Below are positions 23,395-36,800 of a DNA stretch of 64,000 nt, one piece after another (positions within the stretch are counted from its first letter, which is position 1; every line of letters starts with the position of its first letter). The stretch spans positions 33,977,708 through 34,041,707 of the forward strand of contig CM023532.1 in NCBI GenBank assembly GCA_013350335.1, read 5' to 3'. The notes beneath the pieces were generated by a model. The model had not been told where the DNA came from. It searched no databases and worked only from the letters and a program-made list of their open reading frames with translations. Position numbers and translations under genes: made by a program. The DNA is from Chimonanthus salicifolius. Taxonomy: Eukaryota; Streptophyta; Magnoliopsida; Laurales; Calycanthaceae.

Positions 23395-23816
23395 AAGGGT
23401 GCAAATATCGGCCGATACGAAATGTATTGGCCGATATAATACGGGATTTCAGTCCCTTATCATATCGACGGATATGTGTTGTATCAACCGTACAGGATAT
23501 TTCTCGACCGATATGGCCGATATATCGGTGATATATTGGTCTGATATCCATAATATTGGTCTTTTTTTTAAAAAAAAAAAATCAAAACGGTGGTGAGCCT
23601 GAGTTGATATCTCAACCGATATCGGACCAATATCGACCCAGATATCGGCCTATATTTTTGTTTTCAAATTTTTTTTTTAAAAAAAACTTCCTTTTGGATT
23701 TGTTTATTTATTTTTTAATTCATAAATAATAAAAAAAATACGATATTTTAAAAAAAATAGAAAAGAGGAGAGAATTTTATCGGCCGATATCTCGGGGTGA
23801 CCGAATTTGCACCCCT
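23395..23816. mobile_element. hAT-like MITE, TATCGGCCGATA family (copy C, 422 bp)
   Basis: The left end reads AAGGGTGCAAATATCGGCC and the right end GAATTTGCACCCCT, an imperfect inverted repeat. Identical AATTCAGGTC flanks (23385-23394 and 23817-23826) contain the 8-bp duplication expected for hAT. The interior carries several TATCGGCCGATA-type palindromes and A/T runs but no open frame. Confidence 0.75.
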
Positions 23817-25051
23817 AATTCAGGTCCGTGTTCAATAATTTTTAGCTCAAGTTTCAATTCTAAGCCTTTTTTAAAAAAAAAAAAATGGGTATAATCATAT
23901 AAAAAACGAAAAAAAAATAAGAGGGGGCTGAACTCTACTTCAGTTCGATCATTTTGCAACTTGATTTGAACCTATGAGGTGAGCTTCATTCAAATTAATA
24001 AAATAAAAAAATATGAAGAGAGAGAGAGAGAAGGGTGAAGATGAGTTGAGGTGGGAATCAAGTGAGGTTTTAATTTTAAATCTCTTTCAAATTATTTGAA
24101 TGGGAATTTTAATGATTTCTAAAAGAGAGATGATATATTTATCTTCAAATTATATCTTTAAATTCAATTGATAAATAATCATAATGAGTTCGATTTTCAA
24201 GAGTTAATTAAGTTACAAATCAAATAATTTATTGTACCAGCAAAGAGTACTAAAGGGTATAAATTTAGAGTAACTTAATATTTTCATTTTTAAAATGAAT
24301 TTCTCAAAATAAGATAGAATTTGAAAAGTTTAATGCTTTTTTTTCTTCTCTGACAACATCCTGCTTTCCTGTTTTTTAAGTGTATAAAATTTTCATTACA
24401 CCACTTGCAAAAATTGTCAATTAACTAGTTTTTAATATAGTTTTGTATCCATCTCCTAGCTCATGCATTATGGTCCTATATGACTATGATTTGATGGATT
24501 GCAATCCACCTATGTGGATGATCTTAAACCTTTGATGGGCCACTAGAGAAAAACTAGTTCCATTGGACATTTGGATGAAGGGTAGGTGAGAACTAGGATT
24601 TAGGGTTTCACTCGTGTGGGCTGGGTTTTTACGCTCGGTATCCCGTCATTTTTCCACATGTGAATTAAAAAAAAAAATTAGAGTTTCATGATTTTCTTTG
24701 CTTCATTTTCTATCAAATACACCAAATAGAGTTAAAGCCTTTTCAAGTATAAATGAAAATTCTAAAGTTTACTCTAAATTTACACCAATTTTCTTTTCTT
24801 TTTTTGATTTATTTATTTTTACCCGTGGTCAAGTTTGAGACCAAGAGCCCATGACAGCTATCAAAACAGCCGTTAGAAAAAATATAATATAATAATAATA
24901 ATAATAAATAAAATTTGAGCATATTCAACAAAGGAATCACTCTTCATTCAGTCATTAATTTACAACCACTGATCACAATTCACAAGCTCACATCGTGATC
25001 ATAAACTTCTCAAACCTCTCAAGCAAGAACAAATGTTAGACATCACTTCAC

Positions 25052-25849
25052 TCACTTGCCTGGAACAAAGTTAGTGGCATAGGCCCATGCATTGTTGTTA
25101 ACCGGGTCTGCAAGGTGGTCAGCCAAGTTCTCCAACGGGCCCTTGCCGGTCACGATGGCCTGAACGAAGAATCCAAACATCGAAAACATGGCCAATCTCC
25201 CATTCTTGATCTCCTTCACCTTCAATTCAGCAAAAGCCTCTGGGTCGTCAGCAAGCCCAAGAGGGTCAAAGCTGCCTCCAGGGTAGAGTGGGTCAGTCAC
25301 CTCACCGAGAGGCCCACCGGCAATGCGGTAGCCCTCCACGGCACCCATCAAGATAACTTGGGTGGCCCAGATAGCCAAAATGCTCTGTGCGTGAACCAGG
25401 CTTGGGTTGCCCAAGTAGTCCAATCCACCCTCACTGAAGATCTGGGCCCCAGCCTTGAACCACACGGCCTCACCGAACTTCACACCATTGCGAGAAAGCA
25501 GCTCAGGGAAGACACATCCAAGTGCCCCAAGCATGGCCCATCTGCAGTGGATCACTTCCAGCTCACGGTTCTTAGCGAAGGTCTCGGGGTCAGCTGAGAG
25601 CCCGGCGGTGTCCCAACCGTAGTCACCGGGGAATTCACCAGTCAGATAGGACGGGGGCTCCCCGGAGAAGGGGCCCAAGTACTTGACTCTGTCTGGGCCG
25701 TACCATGGGCTTCCAGAGGACACCGGCTTGGGCCTGCCCCCTGTTTTTCTCATTGTAACCCGGCCCTCGCCAAGTAATTCCGAGGTAGAGGGCGACAATT
25801 TCAGTGCCTTTCCGGCCAAAGAGGGTGAAGAAAGGGCCATTGTAGCCAT
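25052..25849 (-). CDS. LHCB1: LHCII type I chlorophyll a/b-binding protein LHCB1, copy 4 (intact)
   Basis: An intact intronless 265-aa precursor. From the mature N-terminus ([10 protein letters not shown]) onward it is identical in sequence to copy 2 and differs only within the transit peptide ([15 protein letters not shown] here). WYGPDR (49-54), the phosphorylatable Thr36 and all chlorophyll ligands listed for copy 2 are present. Such protein identity across 4-kb-spaced duplicates points to recent duplication or gene conversion. It is the last gene of the array and is followed by a distinct promoter resembling that of copy 3. The role is antenna of photosystem II in the thylakoid membrane. 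Confidence 0.97.
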   Translation of the reverse strand: MATMALSSPSLAGKALKLSPSTSELLGEGRVTMRKTGGRPKPVSSGSPWYGPDRVKYLGPFSGEPPSYLTGEFPGDYGWDTAGLSADPETFAKNRELEVIHCRWAMLGALGCVFPELLSRNGVKFGEAVWFKAGAQIFSEGGLDYLGNPSLVHAQSILAIWATQVILMGAVEGYRIAGGPLGEVTDPLYPGGSFDPLGLADDPEAFAELKVKEIKNGRLAMFSMFGFFVQAIVTGKGPLENLADHLADPVNNNAWAYATNFVPGK

Positions 25850-26000
25850 TTGCTTCCTACTAACAAAAGATTGAAGAAACTATGACTGGTATGTGAGCTT
25901 GAGTGAGAATTGAGGGCCGGCTTTTGGACTGTTTAAATAGAAGAGAGGCCCAGTGTCTCTTATCTTAGGAAATCTGTATCTATTTTTCTCATTGGTGGAT
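25850..26000 (-). promoter_or_regulatory. LHCB1 copy 4 promoter (CCAAT, I-box, TATA)
   Basis: Minus-strand order: CCAAT (25991-25995), GATAAG I-box (25959-25964), CTATTTAAAC TATA box (25931-25940), about 82 bp before the ATG. Confidence 0.7.
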
Positions 26001-27131
26001 GGATTATGAGGTTTTTTGTTTTGATCCATCTGAAAGTTCAGGTCCAACCACTTGGCATTCTCTTCACCATGCAATCCCAAGATACTTTCTTTGATTTTTT
26101 TTATTTTTTTTTCCATTTTAACTTTAGTGCTATTTATGTGGTCTCTAATGGACCATTCTTGATATTTAGATTGTCTTTGGCTAGTTTTTTCTTCACTGCC
26201 AATGAAAGCCACCCATGTAGCACTTCAGAGATTACACATTTTATCTCACTGTTGATTTTCACCAAAGGTAGAAGAAATTATACAGTTATTTATTTTATTT
26301 AATTTAATGATATATTATAATTAAATAGTTAGTTTCTACCCGTTAATTACCTAAGTTCAAAATTACAAGACTAATATGATTTAATGATGATCATATTTTA
26401 TTTTATTTTGAATTTTACGTGTGGGAAAATCGCAGAAAACTCAGTCTAAAACTCCCATAGGGTGATACTCTATTTTCCTTAGAGCACATCGGATGAGGAC
26501 CATCACTATAAATTTTAGTAGTGATCTCTTCATGAAGAGTCTTAGAGGATCTTATAGACTCTTTTCGCTATTTATACATGATTTGCTAGTTAAAGTCCTA
26601 GTCTGTCACACAAATAATAAGTCTATAGAATAAATTTGTTAAATTCAATTACAAATACATACTATGAGGAGATGTAAGTTACTCCAACATCGTATAAAGG
26701 TAATAATTTTTACTTGAGAGTTACAAAATAGGGTTGGAATTGAATATTTAACCAATTAATATATTAATTATTTTAACTCAAACCCATTTAATAAATTGGT
26801 AAATTCATGTCAAAGATTAGCTTAAAAGGGGTTGGTTGATCCAACTTAATCCAATAATTTATGGACAAACTAGTCAATCCAAAAAAAAATAAAAAAGATT
26901 CTCTTTTAATAAATAAATTGATCTGATTCAAAATCTTTTAATAAATAAATGAATTTGAATTAAATATTAAAACAAATAAATTGATCGTTCAAACTTGAAA
27001 TTGACTTAAAGCCCACTCATTGTCATCTTTAGGTTAGTTATGTTTATAGTCCTACTTGTTTACGTCTATGGATCATTATTATCAGTCATTTTCTTTTTAT
27101 AATTATTGTATTTGATTCTAGAAAAAATCTA

Positions 27132-27321
27132 CTCCCTCCGTCCCATTTTAATTGTCTCATTTGAAATATTTGTATTTTTTAAGGAACTCTCTATATAAGC
27201 CTATCACTCATGTAATCTCATCCATTTTCAACATATTTTGTACTATACAAATACAAATGAGACAACTATTTTGGAACAATTTCAAAATCCATATAGGACA
27301 ATTAATTTGGGACAGAGGGAG
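27132..27321. mobile_element. Stowaway-type MITE (Tc1/mariner)
   Basis: Starts CTCCCTCCGTCCC and ends GGGACAGAGGGAG, the hallmark Stowaway terminal inverted repeat. It is flanked by TA dinucleotides (27130-27131 and 27322-27323). About 190 bp, non-coding. Confidence 0.9.
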
Positions 27322-27441
27322 TATGATATAAGGACCATTCATCAAGCACTACTAAACTGTGTAAGAGGATAACTATGATTCAAGATGGTTATTGGTGAAG
27401 GAGTTGCTCAAAGGTGTCTTTGTTATTTTCTCATTTAACTA

Positions 27442-27681
27442 TTCTCTCCATCTCCAAATACTTGTCCGATGCATATTTTGAAATTGCCCCAAATTACTTG
27501 TTCAGTTCATTTATTTTCAGCTCCTGATTGCATTATAATATAATGAAAATAAGACATTCTTTTATAAGCTTTGACATGTCCAAATAATAAAATATTAATA
27601 TCTGAAAAATAATATTTTATAAAATGATCCTTAAGAAATAAAAAAAATCAAAATGGAATAAGTATTTTGAGACGGAAGGAG
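27442..27681. mobile_element. degenerate Stowaway-type MITE
   Basis: The left end TTCTCTCCATCTCC and right end GAGACGGAAGGAG form a degenerate Stowaway repeat, flanked by TA (27440-27441 and 27682-27683). It is about 120 bp from a better preserved relative. Confidence 0.7.
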
Positions 27682-28467
27682 TATTATCCAAGGAAATGGT
27701 CTAACCGACCTTTCATTTTATATGATAGAATGGAGCAAACTAGGATGACACAAATCTCATATCCGACCAAGACATGATCCTTCAAATATTATTAAAGTTT
27801 AGGTTGTTTAAATCATAATTAAGAAATAGCACATAAAAATGGTTCTCACTTGACACTACCAAACTTAAAATTGCATAATTTTCAGTAAGCACTCAACTGA
27901 ATGTACTGTATGATCTTCAGACCCGATCAATCATATCCGCAAGAGGGATAGCACAAAAGGGAAGCCAGTTCAAGATCAAGAAGTAAAATTCAAGTCACTG
28001 CAAAAATGTAATGTGCTCATATATTGAACAAGAACTCGTATAGCAGTAACAGCAGAAGGTCGACATTATCTTTTACACTCCGAAAAAGGAAAAAAACGGA
28101 GTACTCTGATGCTTTTTTAATATATATATATATAAAAAAAAAAAACAATCCTTTCATGTTTATGTATACACTGCCCAATGAACAAAGAATCATGGAAAAG
28201 ATATACAGCAGTGATGGGGGTGGATTAAGGTGCATGTCGTTCCGAGACGATAACGTTGAAATTCTACAGTGCCATCAGTGGGTATTGCACTGTGAACCAT
28301 CTCTGAGAAACTTGGCTAAAATCAAGTAGGCAAATTCTGGTCCACTCCAAACACATGCATCAGCCAATAACAATGGTCGGACTGAAAAAAATCTCATGGT
28401 GCAGTAAATTGGCTTTCCCAGCAATAATATGACATGAGAGACAGAAAATACAGGCATTGGAATGTCG

Positions 28468-30013
28468 TTACACATGACTTCGTGCTGCCCTTGCCCTTGA
28501 AACGGACTTCTCATAAAGCTCTTCATACTGTGCTGCTGCAGAATCCCAACTGAAGTCTATCTTCATATTCCTCTGGACAAGTTGCTGCCAGTTCTCGGGA
28601 TTTTTCTTGTAGTGGTTAAATGCCCGTTCCATGGCATTGCTTAATCCCTATGACGGTTTTAACAAAATCTTACATATCAGCTTGGCAGATGGGTGCACAA
28701 TTCTAATATCAAGATGAAAATGACCACTGATATGATAAAAAAATTCAACAGAAAGGGAAACCTGTTCATCAGGGTTCAAAAATGTAAAGCCATTGCGGAA
28801 CTGAGGTGGAATTGTGTCATCGCCAACATCAAATACACTGCAGGAAATAATGGACAGAGAACAAGGAACTGTAAATGAATGTCATAATGCAAAAAAAAGG
28901 ACATTCATAATTAACAAAGGATAAAAGAGTTGCCCACCTGTCACTTAACCCTCCAGTTTTTCTCACAATAGGCACAGAACCATATCTCATGGCTATCATC
29001 TGCTCGATCAGAATATCATCAATCACACAATTCAGCTAAGTAGAATAGAAAACAAGATTCTGATGCAAGGCCATGACCGACAAAGCTAGAAGGAAGTTGA
29101 GAATGCTACCTGTGTTAGGCCACAAGGCTCAAATATTGATGGGATTATGAACATGTCAGATGCCGCATAGATAGAATGTGAAAGAGCCTCATCATACTTC
29201 AATATTAACCGAACATCAGGGTTGTTTTCCAAATGATTTGCAATGCCTTCAAATTCCCGCTACAAAAAAGAAGGTGGTTTTATCATTTCAGTCAAGAACA
29301 TGACCATGATGAAAATCTTATTCAACTATTATCGAAAGTAGACTTCAATTCATGCACATGCACAGTGTCTCTCTCTCTCCACATGAGACCTGACTTCAAC
29401 TTTCTCACAAGTACAGTTGTTCGGACCACACAATTCAAACCTCTCAAATCCGATGAATCCTAGCATTGAGATATTCCCCAAGGAAAAAAAATTGCAGTCA
29501 GGATGCATCCCACAAAATCCCAACCTCGCCCCTTTTTGCTGCCCTCTTCAATGCTCTCCCTCTACACTCCCACCTCTCTAACCCTTCTCTACTTCATCTG
29601 CCTCACTCACATGCTTCCATTCCCACTCCTCTGTTATCTTTCCAACCCAAATCCACCTCAGGTATTCTTGCAAACCCTTCATGATTACTTTGACGGTTTC
29701 TTCAGATCATATTCATGTTTGGTACTTGCACAAGGGCTGCCAGATCTGAAGGTTTCTCCATGAAGAGATGGAGAAGAACAGAGGAAAAGTAAGGGAAAAC
29801 ATGAAGGTACCTGAGAATTTGACACTATGAATAGTTGCAACTAGATACGATGAAGAAGAATGTGCAAATTTGTGCTTTTCGGAAGGTGGAAATTTGTGTT
29901 CGTCTGGAAGGATGTTATGGAACAAACCAGAAGGCAGCTTACAAGGTTTTTTTTTTTTTTCAGAGGAGAATTTCCCTATTACATACATAATCTATATACA
30001 TGCATATGTGTGT

Positions 30014-30052
<39 letters not shown>

Positions 30053-33000
30053 CCCCGGTACTTATGCTCTCCTTGGATGTTGATAACACCAATAAATGTT
30101 ATCATACAACAGTTTCTCCTACTGTTTGCATTTGTAAGCACATACATCGACAAGTACTAAGAATGCCACATAAGTAAGCGCACAAAGTAGTGGTATGGGT
30201 TGTGTGTGTGTGTGTTGGTTGCGGGGGGGGAGAGGAGTGGGGGGAGGGGGTGGTTTCTGCCCCACAGACAATGATGCGATCTCTCATATGCAAACCCATC
30301 ATCATTTGCTCATTACAACGATGAGATTAATTTCTTCTTAACTGCTACTCTTTAAAGGTCTAAACCTAAACTCAACATTGCTGAAATCCTGAGAGAAAAG
30401 ATTAAGACAAAGAAGACTCTATACGTCGTAAAACTCAACCACCTCTCCCAAGCCCCTTTGTGGCAATACCTTTCATGATTACAAATCATGAGCTAGGATG
30501 CAACTCAAAGACAACCCGTAAATAACTTAAAAGGCCAAACCTCATCCTAATTCAATCGCGCTAATCCTTGACTTTGTGGTCCATAATATAATGGTCAATA
30601 TCTAATGTTTTTTAGTTCAAAGATGGCTATTGATTGGATGGGTGTCAAATTGGGGCTACTGAAAATGGTCAAAATACATTGTCTATAGGCGGTGTAAAGG
30701 CTTCAATTGATCCTAGGTAGGACCTATTATTGTAAAAAGGAGCATCCCTGGGATGGATTTTTTTTTTTTGAAAATACGTATCTAAGTTGATTAATTGAAA
30801 ATCCATTATTAAATGTTAAACATAGGAAAGGATTCATAGATTAAATTATACAAGACATTCATAAAATATAGAAAAAAGTCACTGGAGAAAAAAAAGACAC
30901 ACAACTTAGTTCCTAAAAAGTCTCCCTCTCAAGTTTAAATGAGGATAAAGACATAATCCAAGCAGTCTAGGGTTTAGGCTTTAGACAAATCAATGGGGAG
31001 TAAGATAAGAAAGCAGCAAGACTGTGTTGCTGCAAGAGAATCTTCTGTAGAGAATAAACTTTTCTTCTGCAGGACAATAACTCACCCTTGGGCACCAACT
31101 GATAAGAATTGATTGCTAGTGATAACCTAGTGGAGTCCATGGATAAGATTCTCAAAGTAGGTTGGAAATGAATTGTAACGACCCGTTCCTGAATTTCCCG
31201 ATTTTTTTTGGAGAGATTTCGGACCTCCAAGTTGTTTTCGGGACCGTAGTAGCAGTAAGGAGAGTATAGACGCCGTAGTGGGCCCAATTATCGAATTTCG
31301 AGTTTGAAAATTCAAAGGGCATTTTAATAATTTCATAATTTTTATGTATATTGTCATGAAAAAAGTCGTTGAAAAATCACTCTTTCCCGATCGACGTTTG
31401 TTATTCGAGATTTTTTTTAGGTTCTCGAATTCTTTGTATTTTATTTTCTTTTGAAAAGAAATTATTTTCAAAACCTTAGTATTTAAAAAAAAAAAAGGAT
31501 TTAAAACCCTATTTTTTTCCCCCAAACCCTAACCCTTAAAATACCTCAATCCCTCATGCGGCATTGTAGCCGCAACTGCTACAGTGCCCGTGCGTCCCTC
31601 CTCTTTCCCGACAGCTCTCCCTTCTTCCCGCACGATCCCTCTCTTTCCCATTTCAGGTATTTTTCTCTCTCTCTCTTTGCATCTTCTTCTCCTCCTCTCA
31701 CTGTTCTTCTTCCCTCTCGGTTCCTTCAACCGTCGCCTCCCACCGCAGTTTTTCCCCAAACGCTGTCACCGTCCAAGATTTTGGATTTTTTTTTTCGCCG
31801 GATATTTTCCATCTCTCTTCTTCCTGCTCAGTACCCTCTCCTTCTCTCTTTCTTTTTTCTCTCTCTCTCTCTCCCTTTTCCCTCTTTTTTTCCGCTTTCT
31901 CCCTTGATTTTCCACAGTTTTTCTCTAATTTCTGCCGTTTTCCTCAGTTTTCTCTGATTTCCGCCGACTTCCTCGAATTTCCGAGTTTTCCCTGATTTCC
32001 CCTTTTCCCAACTCAGTTGGGAAACTGAGTTGGCTCAGCCTGGTCTCCGAGTGGACTCAACTCAGGCCCCTGAGTTAACCCGACCCAAGCCCAGTCTGGC
32101 CCAAGTTAGGCTCATACCTGATCCGACCCAATCCAGGCCCAGTGGACTGGTTCGGGTCCGGCCCAGCCCACTTTTAGCAGGCCCGGACCTTCGGCCCAGC
32201 ACATCTCCCTGGCCCGTTTTCAAGCCAGCCCAGTTCGGCCCGTTTTGGGCCCAGCCCAGATTTAGGTCCGTTTTCTCTCCGGTCTCTTTTTAACTTATTT
32301 TGTCTTAATTACTCATCCGTTCCCCCTTGTTTCAACAGATTGAGCTACCTTCGACCCTTCAAGCCGCTTATTCGCTTTGGACTTTCGACTCCACACACAC
32401 GGTGAGGGAACTTATCACTGTTTTAGCATGCACTTGCATATATTAAAACTGTTATCTCTGGACATGGAGTGACTGGGGGTGACCCTCTATTTATTTAGCC
32501 ACTCGGTAAGGGAAAACTGTTGTAATAAATACGTGGCAGAGGGTCTATTCGGGGGTACTCCAGTCAACTATATACTTTGTAGAGAACTTTAATTGGGCAA
32601 TTGAAATTGAATATAATACTTAGAAGATTGCTTGGTGATACTGTGAATGTTTATTCGTTAGATGTTATTGGAATCGCATGGAACATAGACACGCGTGACT
32701 AAATAATCCATTATAAGCTCTTGACTCGCACGATGAAATATATTTCTGATTCTGAGTCAGTTGCATTAGAATATAGTCTTGCCGTTGTATATGATCATGG
32801 CATCATGTGTATATCTTGGGGAGGTTGTTTACATGAGTATATGTTTATGATGATGATGATGGTTTGGGTATTGGGAGGACTTCTCCGTTGCGCTCCGGCG
32901 GTCTAGACCCCCATAGGAGATGCGAGTTTCCCCGTTGCGTTCCGGCAGTTGAGGTGTCTACCTCTTGAGATTGGCTTCCCCGTTATGCTCCAGCGGTCGA

Positions 33001-33776
33001 AACCCCGTAGGGGATACGGGTCTCCCCGTTGCATTCTGGCGGTTGAGGCGGTTGTGTATCATACGGTCTCCCGTTTATTTTGGTAAGGAGATCGGGGTTG
33101 TTGGAGGACAGTTGTTAGCTATGGAGATTATATCTCTGATTGGTCGGTGGGACTATTGGTTAATTGTGTAGTTGAGTACTCTTGTACGTAAACATTCATT
33201 CTATTATGATGTCCATTATTTTTCTATACACGTAATATATATATATATATATGTCGTTGATGTCTGATATGGTTATTTCCCTTTACTGGACTAGTTAGCT
33301 CACCTCTTGCTCTCCAGGAGTTTGTTGGAGGACCCGATGTGGGCCACCGAGATGATGTCGCGGACTAGTCGGTGGATTATTGGTTGGTGGTACAGTTGGA
33401 TCTCATACATATGAGCACCCCTCTTATTACGATATTTTTGCATTCATGCATATGATATCTACTTATATTGCTGACATGTGATATGCATTATCTCTTCATT
33501 GGGCTGGTTAGCTCACTCCTTACCTTTCAGGTACCTGATTGGAAAGGGACTGGGCAGGGCCCCTTGAGCAGAAGCCCGTAGAGGAGCAGTGGTTAGACAT
33601 TTTATAATTACATTGTTCTTAGTTGAGAGGCCTTAATTTTATATGACCCCTCTTTGTATGTTGTTTGTTTTCGGGTGATGTATAATTGTGTTCGAATAGT
33701 CTATGATTGTTTCATGTTATATTGGTATGTTGAACCTTTTTGCCAGTTTTTTAGCGGGAGGTACTTGCCCCGTTTA

Positions 33777-33830
<54 letters not shown>

Positions 33831-36800
33831 TACCTATTCCTTGTGATGTTTTGAGATATTTCGGAGATAACGTGCCCGTAGCTGGACGGGACGTTACATG
33901 AATAGAGCATGGTGCTCCATGAAACAGTCATTCAATCGTTAAGTGCCATACATTTTAACCAAAAGAGTCCTTTGAAGGCATTTCATACCAAAACTTTATG
34001 ATTTGCACAGTAAAGTATCACCAACAATCATTGGGGTGAATGACGATAAATTTGATGACGACAATGATAATAGCAGCAGTAGTAATAATAACAACAATCC
34101 AACCAAGATTGAGTGGATAATTCTCTGCATTTATACGCATCTTAAACCATATTAATAATGATATTAGAGTTTGATCATTGGTTTGTCCATGAGAAAGCAT
34201 TAATATATTGAATTGATGTGAAAAATGATGAACTTACTTGAATATGTGGCATGGGCTTGAACCCAGAAGTACAAACTGTCCTCCTAACTCCAACGTTCGG
34301 TATATCGCATGCCTAATAAGATGAACACCTTTTTGGGCTACCAATCGAGTGATGCAGCCAACCTATATACAAAACTTTAACTATAATTGCATGTTTAAAA
34401 TAACCACAGTTACATGATCTAGCATCATTTAAAGCTTCACATGATGAAAATGAGGACGGGTGACGTTCTCATAAAAAAAACTAAAGAAGATAACAACTAG
34501 CAAGTTCTCATCCACTGGATATCCACTTGAAGGTAGCTCTAGTATGGATATGCAGTATAAGATAAGGCAGTGATTCAGGCACTTGATGTTAGGAATATAA
34601 TATGTGGAATAATCACAGAGTCACATGGATCACAGCACGATAATAAAATGAATCAAGCACAAGCACACCAGACCATAAATCTGGACACCGGGATTTACAT
34701 GGTTTGGCAAACACTTGCCTACGTCTACGGAGCAATATAATCCACTGTGAGAGTCAAGAGAGAACATCAGTACAAGATACACATCCGAAAACCAAGTCCC
34801 AAACCCTTGTACAGAAACACCGTTGCTACTCGCAACCACAACTGAATCTCAGTTGCCTTTCTTTGACTTGTAAATCCAGAAGAAACCTTTCTTCTGATCC
34901 GTTCCCTATGTGCTTCTTGTTGTGGCTCCTCCACAACACCTTCAGCGCCGCCTCCATTCATGATTCCACCATGCATCTGCCGTCTATCACCATACACCAT
35001 CACCATGCATATAATATGCATGCACGCCACAAGACCCAACCATTCACCATGCTTCCTGTTGTGTATCTGGTCTTCATCAACGGCGTCATGTGGTGACCAA
35101 CAAAGGCCCTCCACCATGTTGCATGCAGCCAGAGGCAACCCTATTCCATGAAGTTGTTCTTCATGCTTACACCATGCGCAAATAGCTATGTGTCACTCAA
35201 TGAATGTGTGCTGTTCTATATGGTTAGAAAAGGACTTGAATTCTTGTGAATAATAAGCTAAAGGAAATTGGCAGGTTATGTTGCTGTTTAGCTTCCCTCT
35301 TAGTTCATGTTAATACACTTGGATTATTTGTTGTTAAATTCAGTACTGAGAACTCCTCATTTAAAGGGTTGCTATTCGATTACTCATGATATTTAAATGA
35401 TACAGCTGAGTTATTTTCAGACTAACCCGTTATCCTTATAGTATTGTTTTGCATGTTCCGTACTGGGCTTGGAAAGGCTCACTCCTTTATGACTTTCAAG
35501 AAACAATCATGAGGAGACTCAACATGGACCCGCTGTGCTGCCCCTTAAGCATGCTTAACTTACTTTTCGTTAATAAGTTATTTGGGATGTTTATAAAGTT
35601 CATGAATTTTCATGTGACAAGACTTTCATGATGCCTTGTTATTGGGGAATGATATCTTAATTAGAAACTTGTTCTATGCATTATGTCAGTTTTACGGTTA
35701 TAAGTGGATGATGGAATGATGAGTACAGGTTAGAATAATGAAGGAAGAATTTCTCCAAAGTCCGAAAAATAAACGGAACTCTGCTGAAACTCCGGTAGAC
35801 TGGTCCCATCGATAAATTAGTACAAGGGATAAACTTGTCATGTGGAAAGAGTGAACCTCTTTAATATGATTTATTGGGTAGATGAAAAGAAAAAAAAAAA
35901 AAAATTCAGTGCCCGAGGGTCAGGGTGTGACAACAAGCTCCAATGCTCACACTCAGATTCAAGCTTCTATATTCACTGGTTGGTTTTGTAGTATATGGAC
36001 AAGTGTCGTTGAATATAAATGAAGCAAATAAAAGAAAGCATCTGAGGTAAAAATGCAATTATAGTCATTTCAAAAAAAAAAATTGCAATTACAGTAACAT
36101 GCACAAAATGATACCGATGAAGAAAATGATCCAATCTAGTACTGGTTCACAAGGTAGCTTCAGACACCAAAAAGATTAACAGGGGATCATCCATCCAAGA
36201 AAAAAATATCTTTACCAATGGGCAGTTGACATCTGCAGAGGAAAGCTTTAGTTGCTTTCTTATGGCATCCTTGTTCTCTGCTTTCCCTTGAAGATCATCA
36301 GCAGTGTACTGGAATCTAAGAAAAGAATCAGTTGAAGGATTCCATGTATCTGTATCAACTTCCATTAAGAATACCAACAAATTTCTTGGCGTGTGAAATT
36401 AGTGTTCCATGGAGACCCCTTCCACCCTAAAGAAACAAGAAAATGTTTATCAATGACCAGAGAAATGGGGATTGTACCTTTGAAAGATTTAACACAATTC
36501 TTGGATTAGGAGATGAATTGATACAAGCAATCATTGCATATGTCAAATAGGAAATACTATTCAGTGGGTTGACAACCAAAGCCCAACATAGAAGAAAATC
36601 ACAAGTTCTTTCTATGTGAAATACCCCAAAACCAGATCAAATAAAAGACTTCACTGAAAGGACCATTATTAATACCTCTGCAGCCCGAACCTCTTGGGCA
36701 TAAGTTGGAGATACCGTCGTTACAATGTTGGAGAACACAATCGCACCCTATAAAATCCAAACAAGTAAATACCCTGCACCCTTATCATCTGGGGGAAATA

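Larger units (their letters stand above)
21271..25051. other. LHCB1 copy 3-copy 4 spacer
   Basis: AT-rich spacer unlike the other two. It has a GCCCG-rich repeat patch (about 22560-22710), a GGGTTG-type dispersed repeat (about 23110-23390) and a hAT-like MITE (23395-23816). No protein-coding gene was seen. Confidence 0.65.
26001..28467. other. intergenic region, LHCB1 copy 4 to SS4 3' end
   Basis: AT-rich sequence with two Stowaway-like MITEs (27132-27321 and 27442-27681). The last few hundred bases before 28468 are probably SS4 3' untranslated region. No gene was recognised. Confidence 0.65.
31174..33898. mobile_element. LTR-type element or solo LTR (Ty3-like), 2.7 kb, with 5-bp target duplication
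   Basis: Begins TGTAACGACCCGTTCC and ends GGACGGGACGTTACA, so it has TG...CA ends within short inverted repeats. It is flanked by identical TGAAT (31169-31173 and 33899-33903). TGTAACGACCCG is a frequent terminus of plant Ty3/Gypsy LTRs. There are no gag or pol motifs, so it is a solo LTR or a non-autonomous element. Inside are a pyrimidine-rich stretch, a GACCC/GGCCC-rich stretch, a tandem CCCCGTTGCG-type repeat and an AT microsatellite. It lies within an SS4 intron. Confidence 0.8.
29260..34237 (-). other. SS4 intron 12 (5 kb) with LTR element
   Basis: This intron contains a GA microsatellite (30017-30051), a G-rich patch (30221-30252) and the LTR-type element 31174-33898. No host coding sequence was seen in it. 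Confidence 0.75.

Noticed and set aside
25115..25597. 160-aa open frame on the strand opposite LHCB1 copy 4
   Set aside because: It is the antisense shadow of a GC-rich, codon-biased coding sequence; the same shadow appears opposite the other copies and has no domain of its own.
29466..29763. Pro/Leu/His-rich open frames in an SS4 intron
   Set aside because: C/T-rich sequence gives overlapping frames of similar composition; no domain, no splice-site support and no start context.
31556..31957. Ser/Pro/Leu-rich 133-aa open frame
   Set aside because: It translates a pyrimidine-rich low-complexity stretch inside the LTR element. No start context, domain or homologue was recognised.
34704..35138. 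Overlapping open frames on both strands
   Set aside because: Low-information composition within a repeat-like SS4 intron region; no recognisable domain and no splice continuity with SS4.
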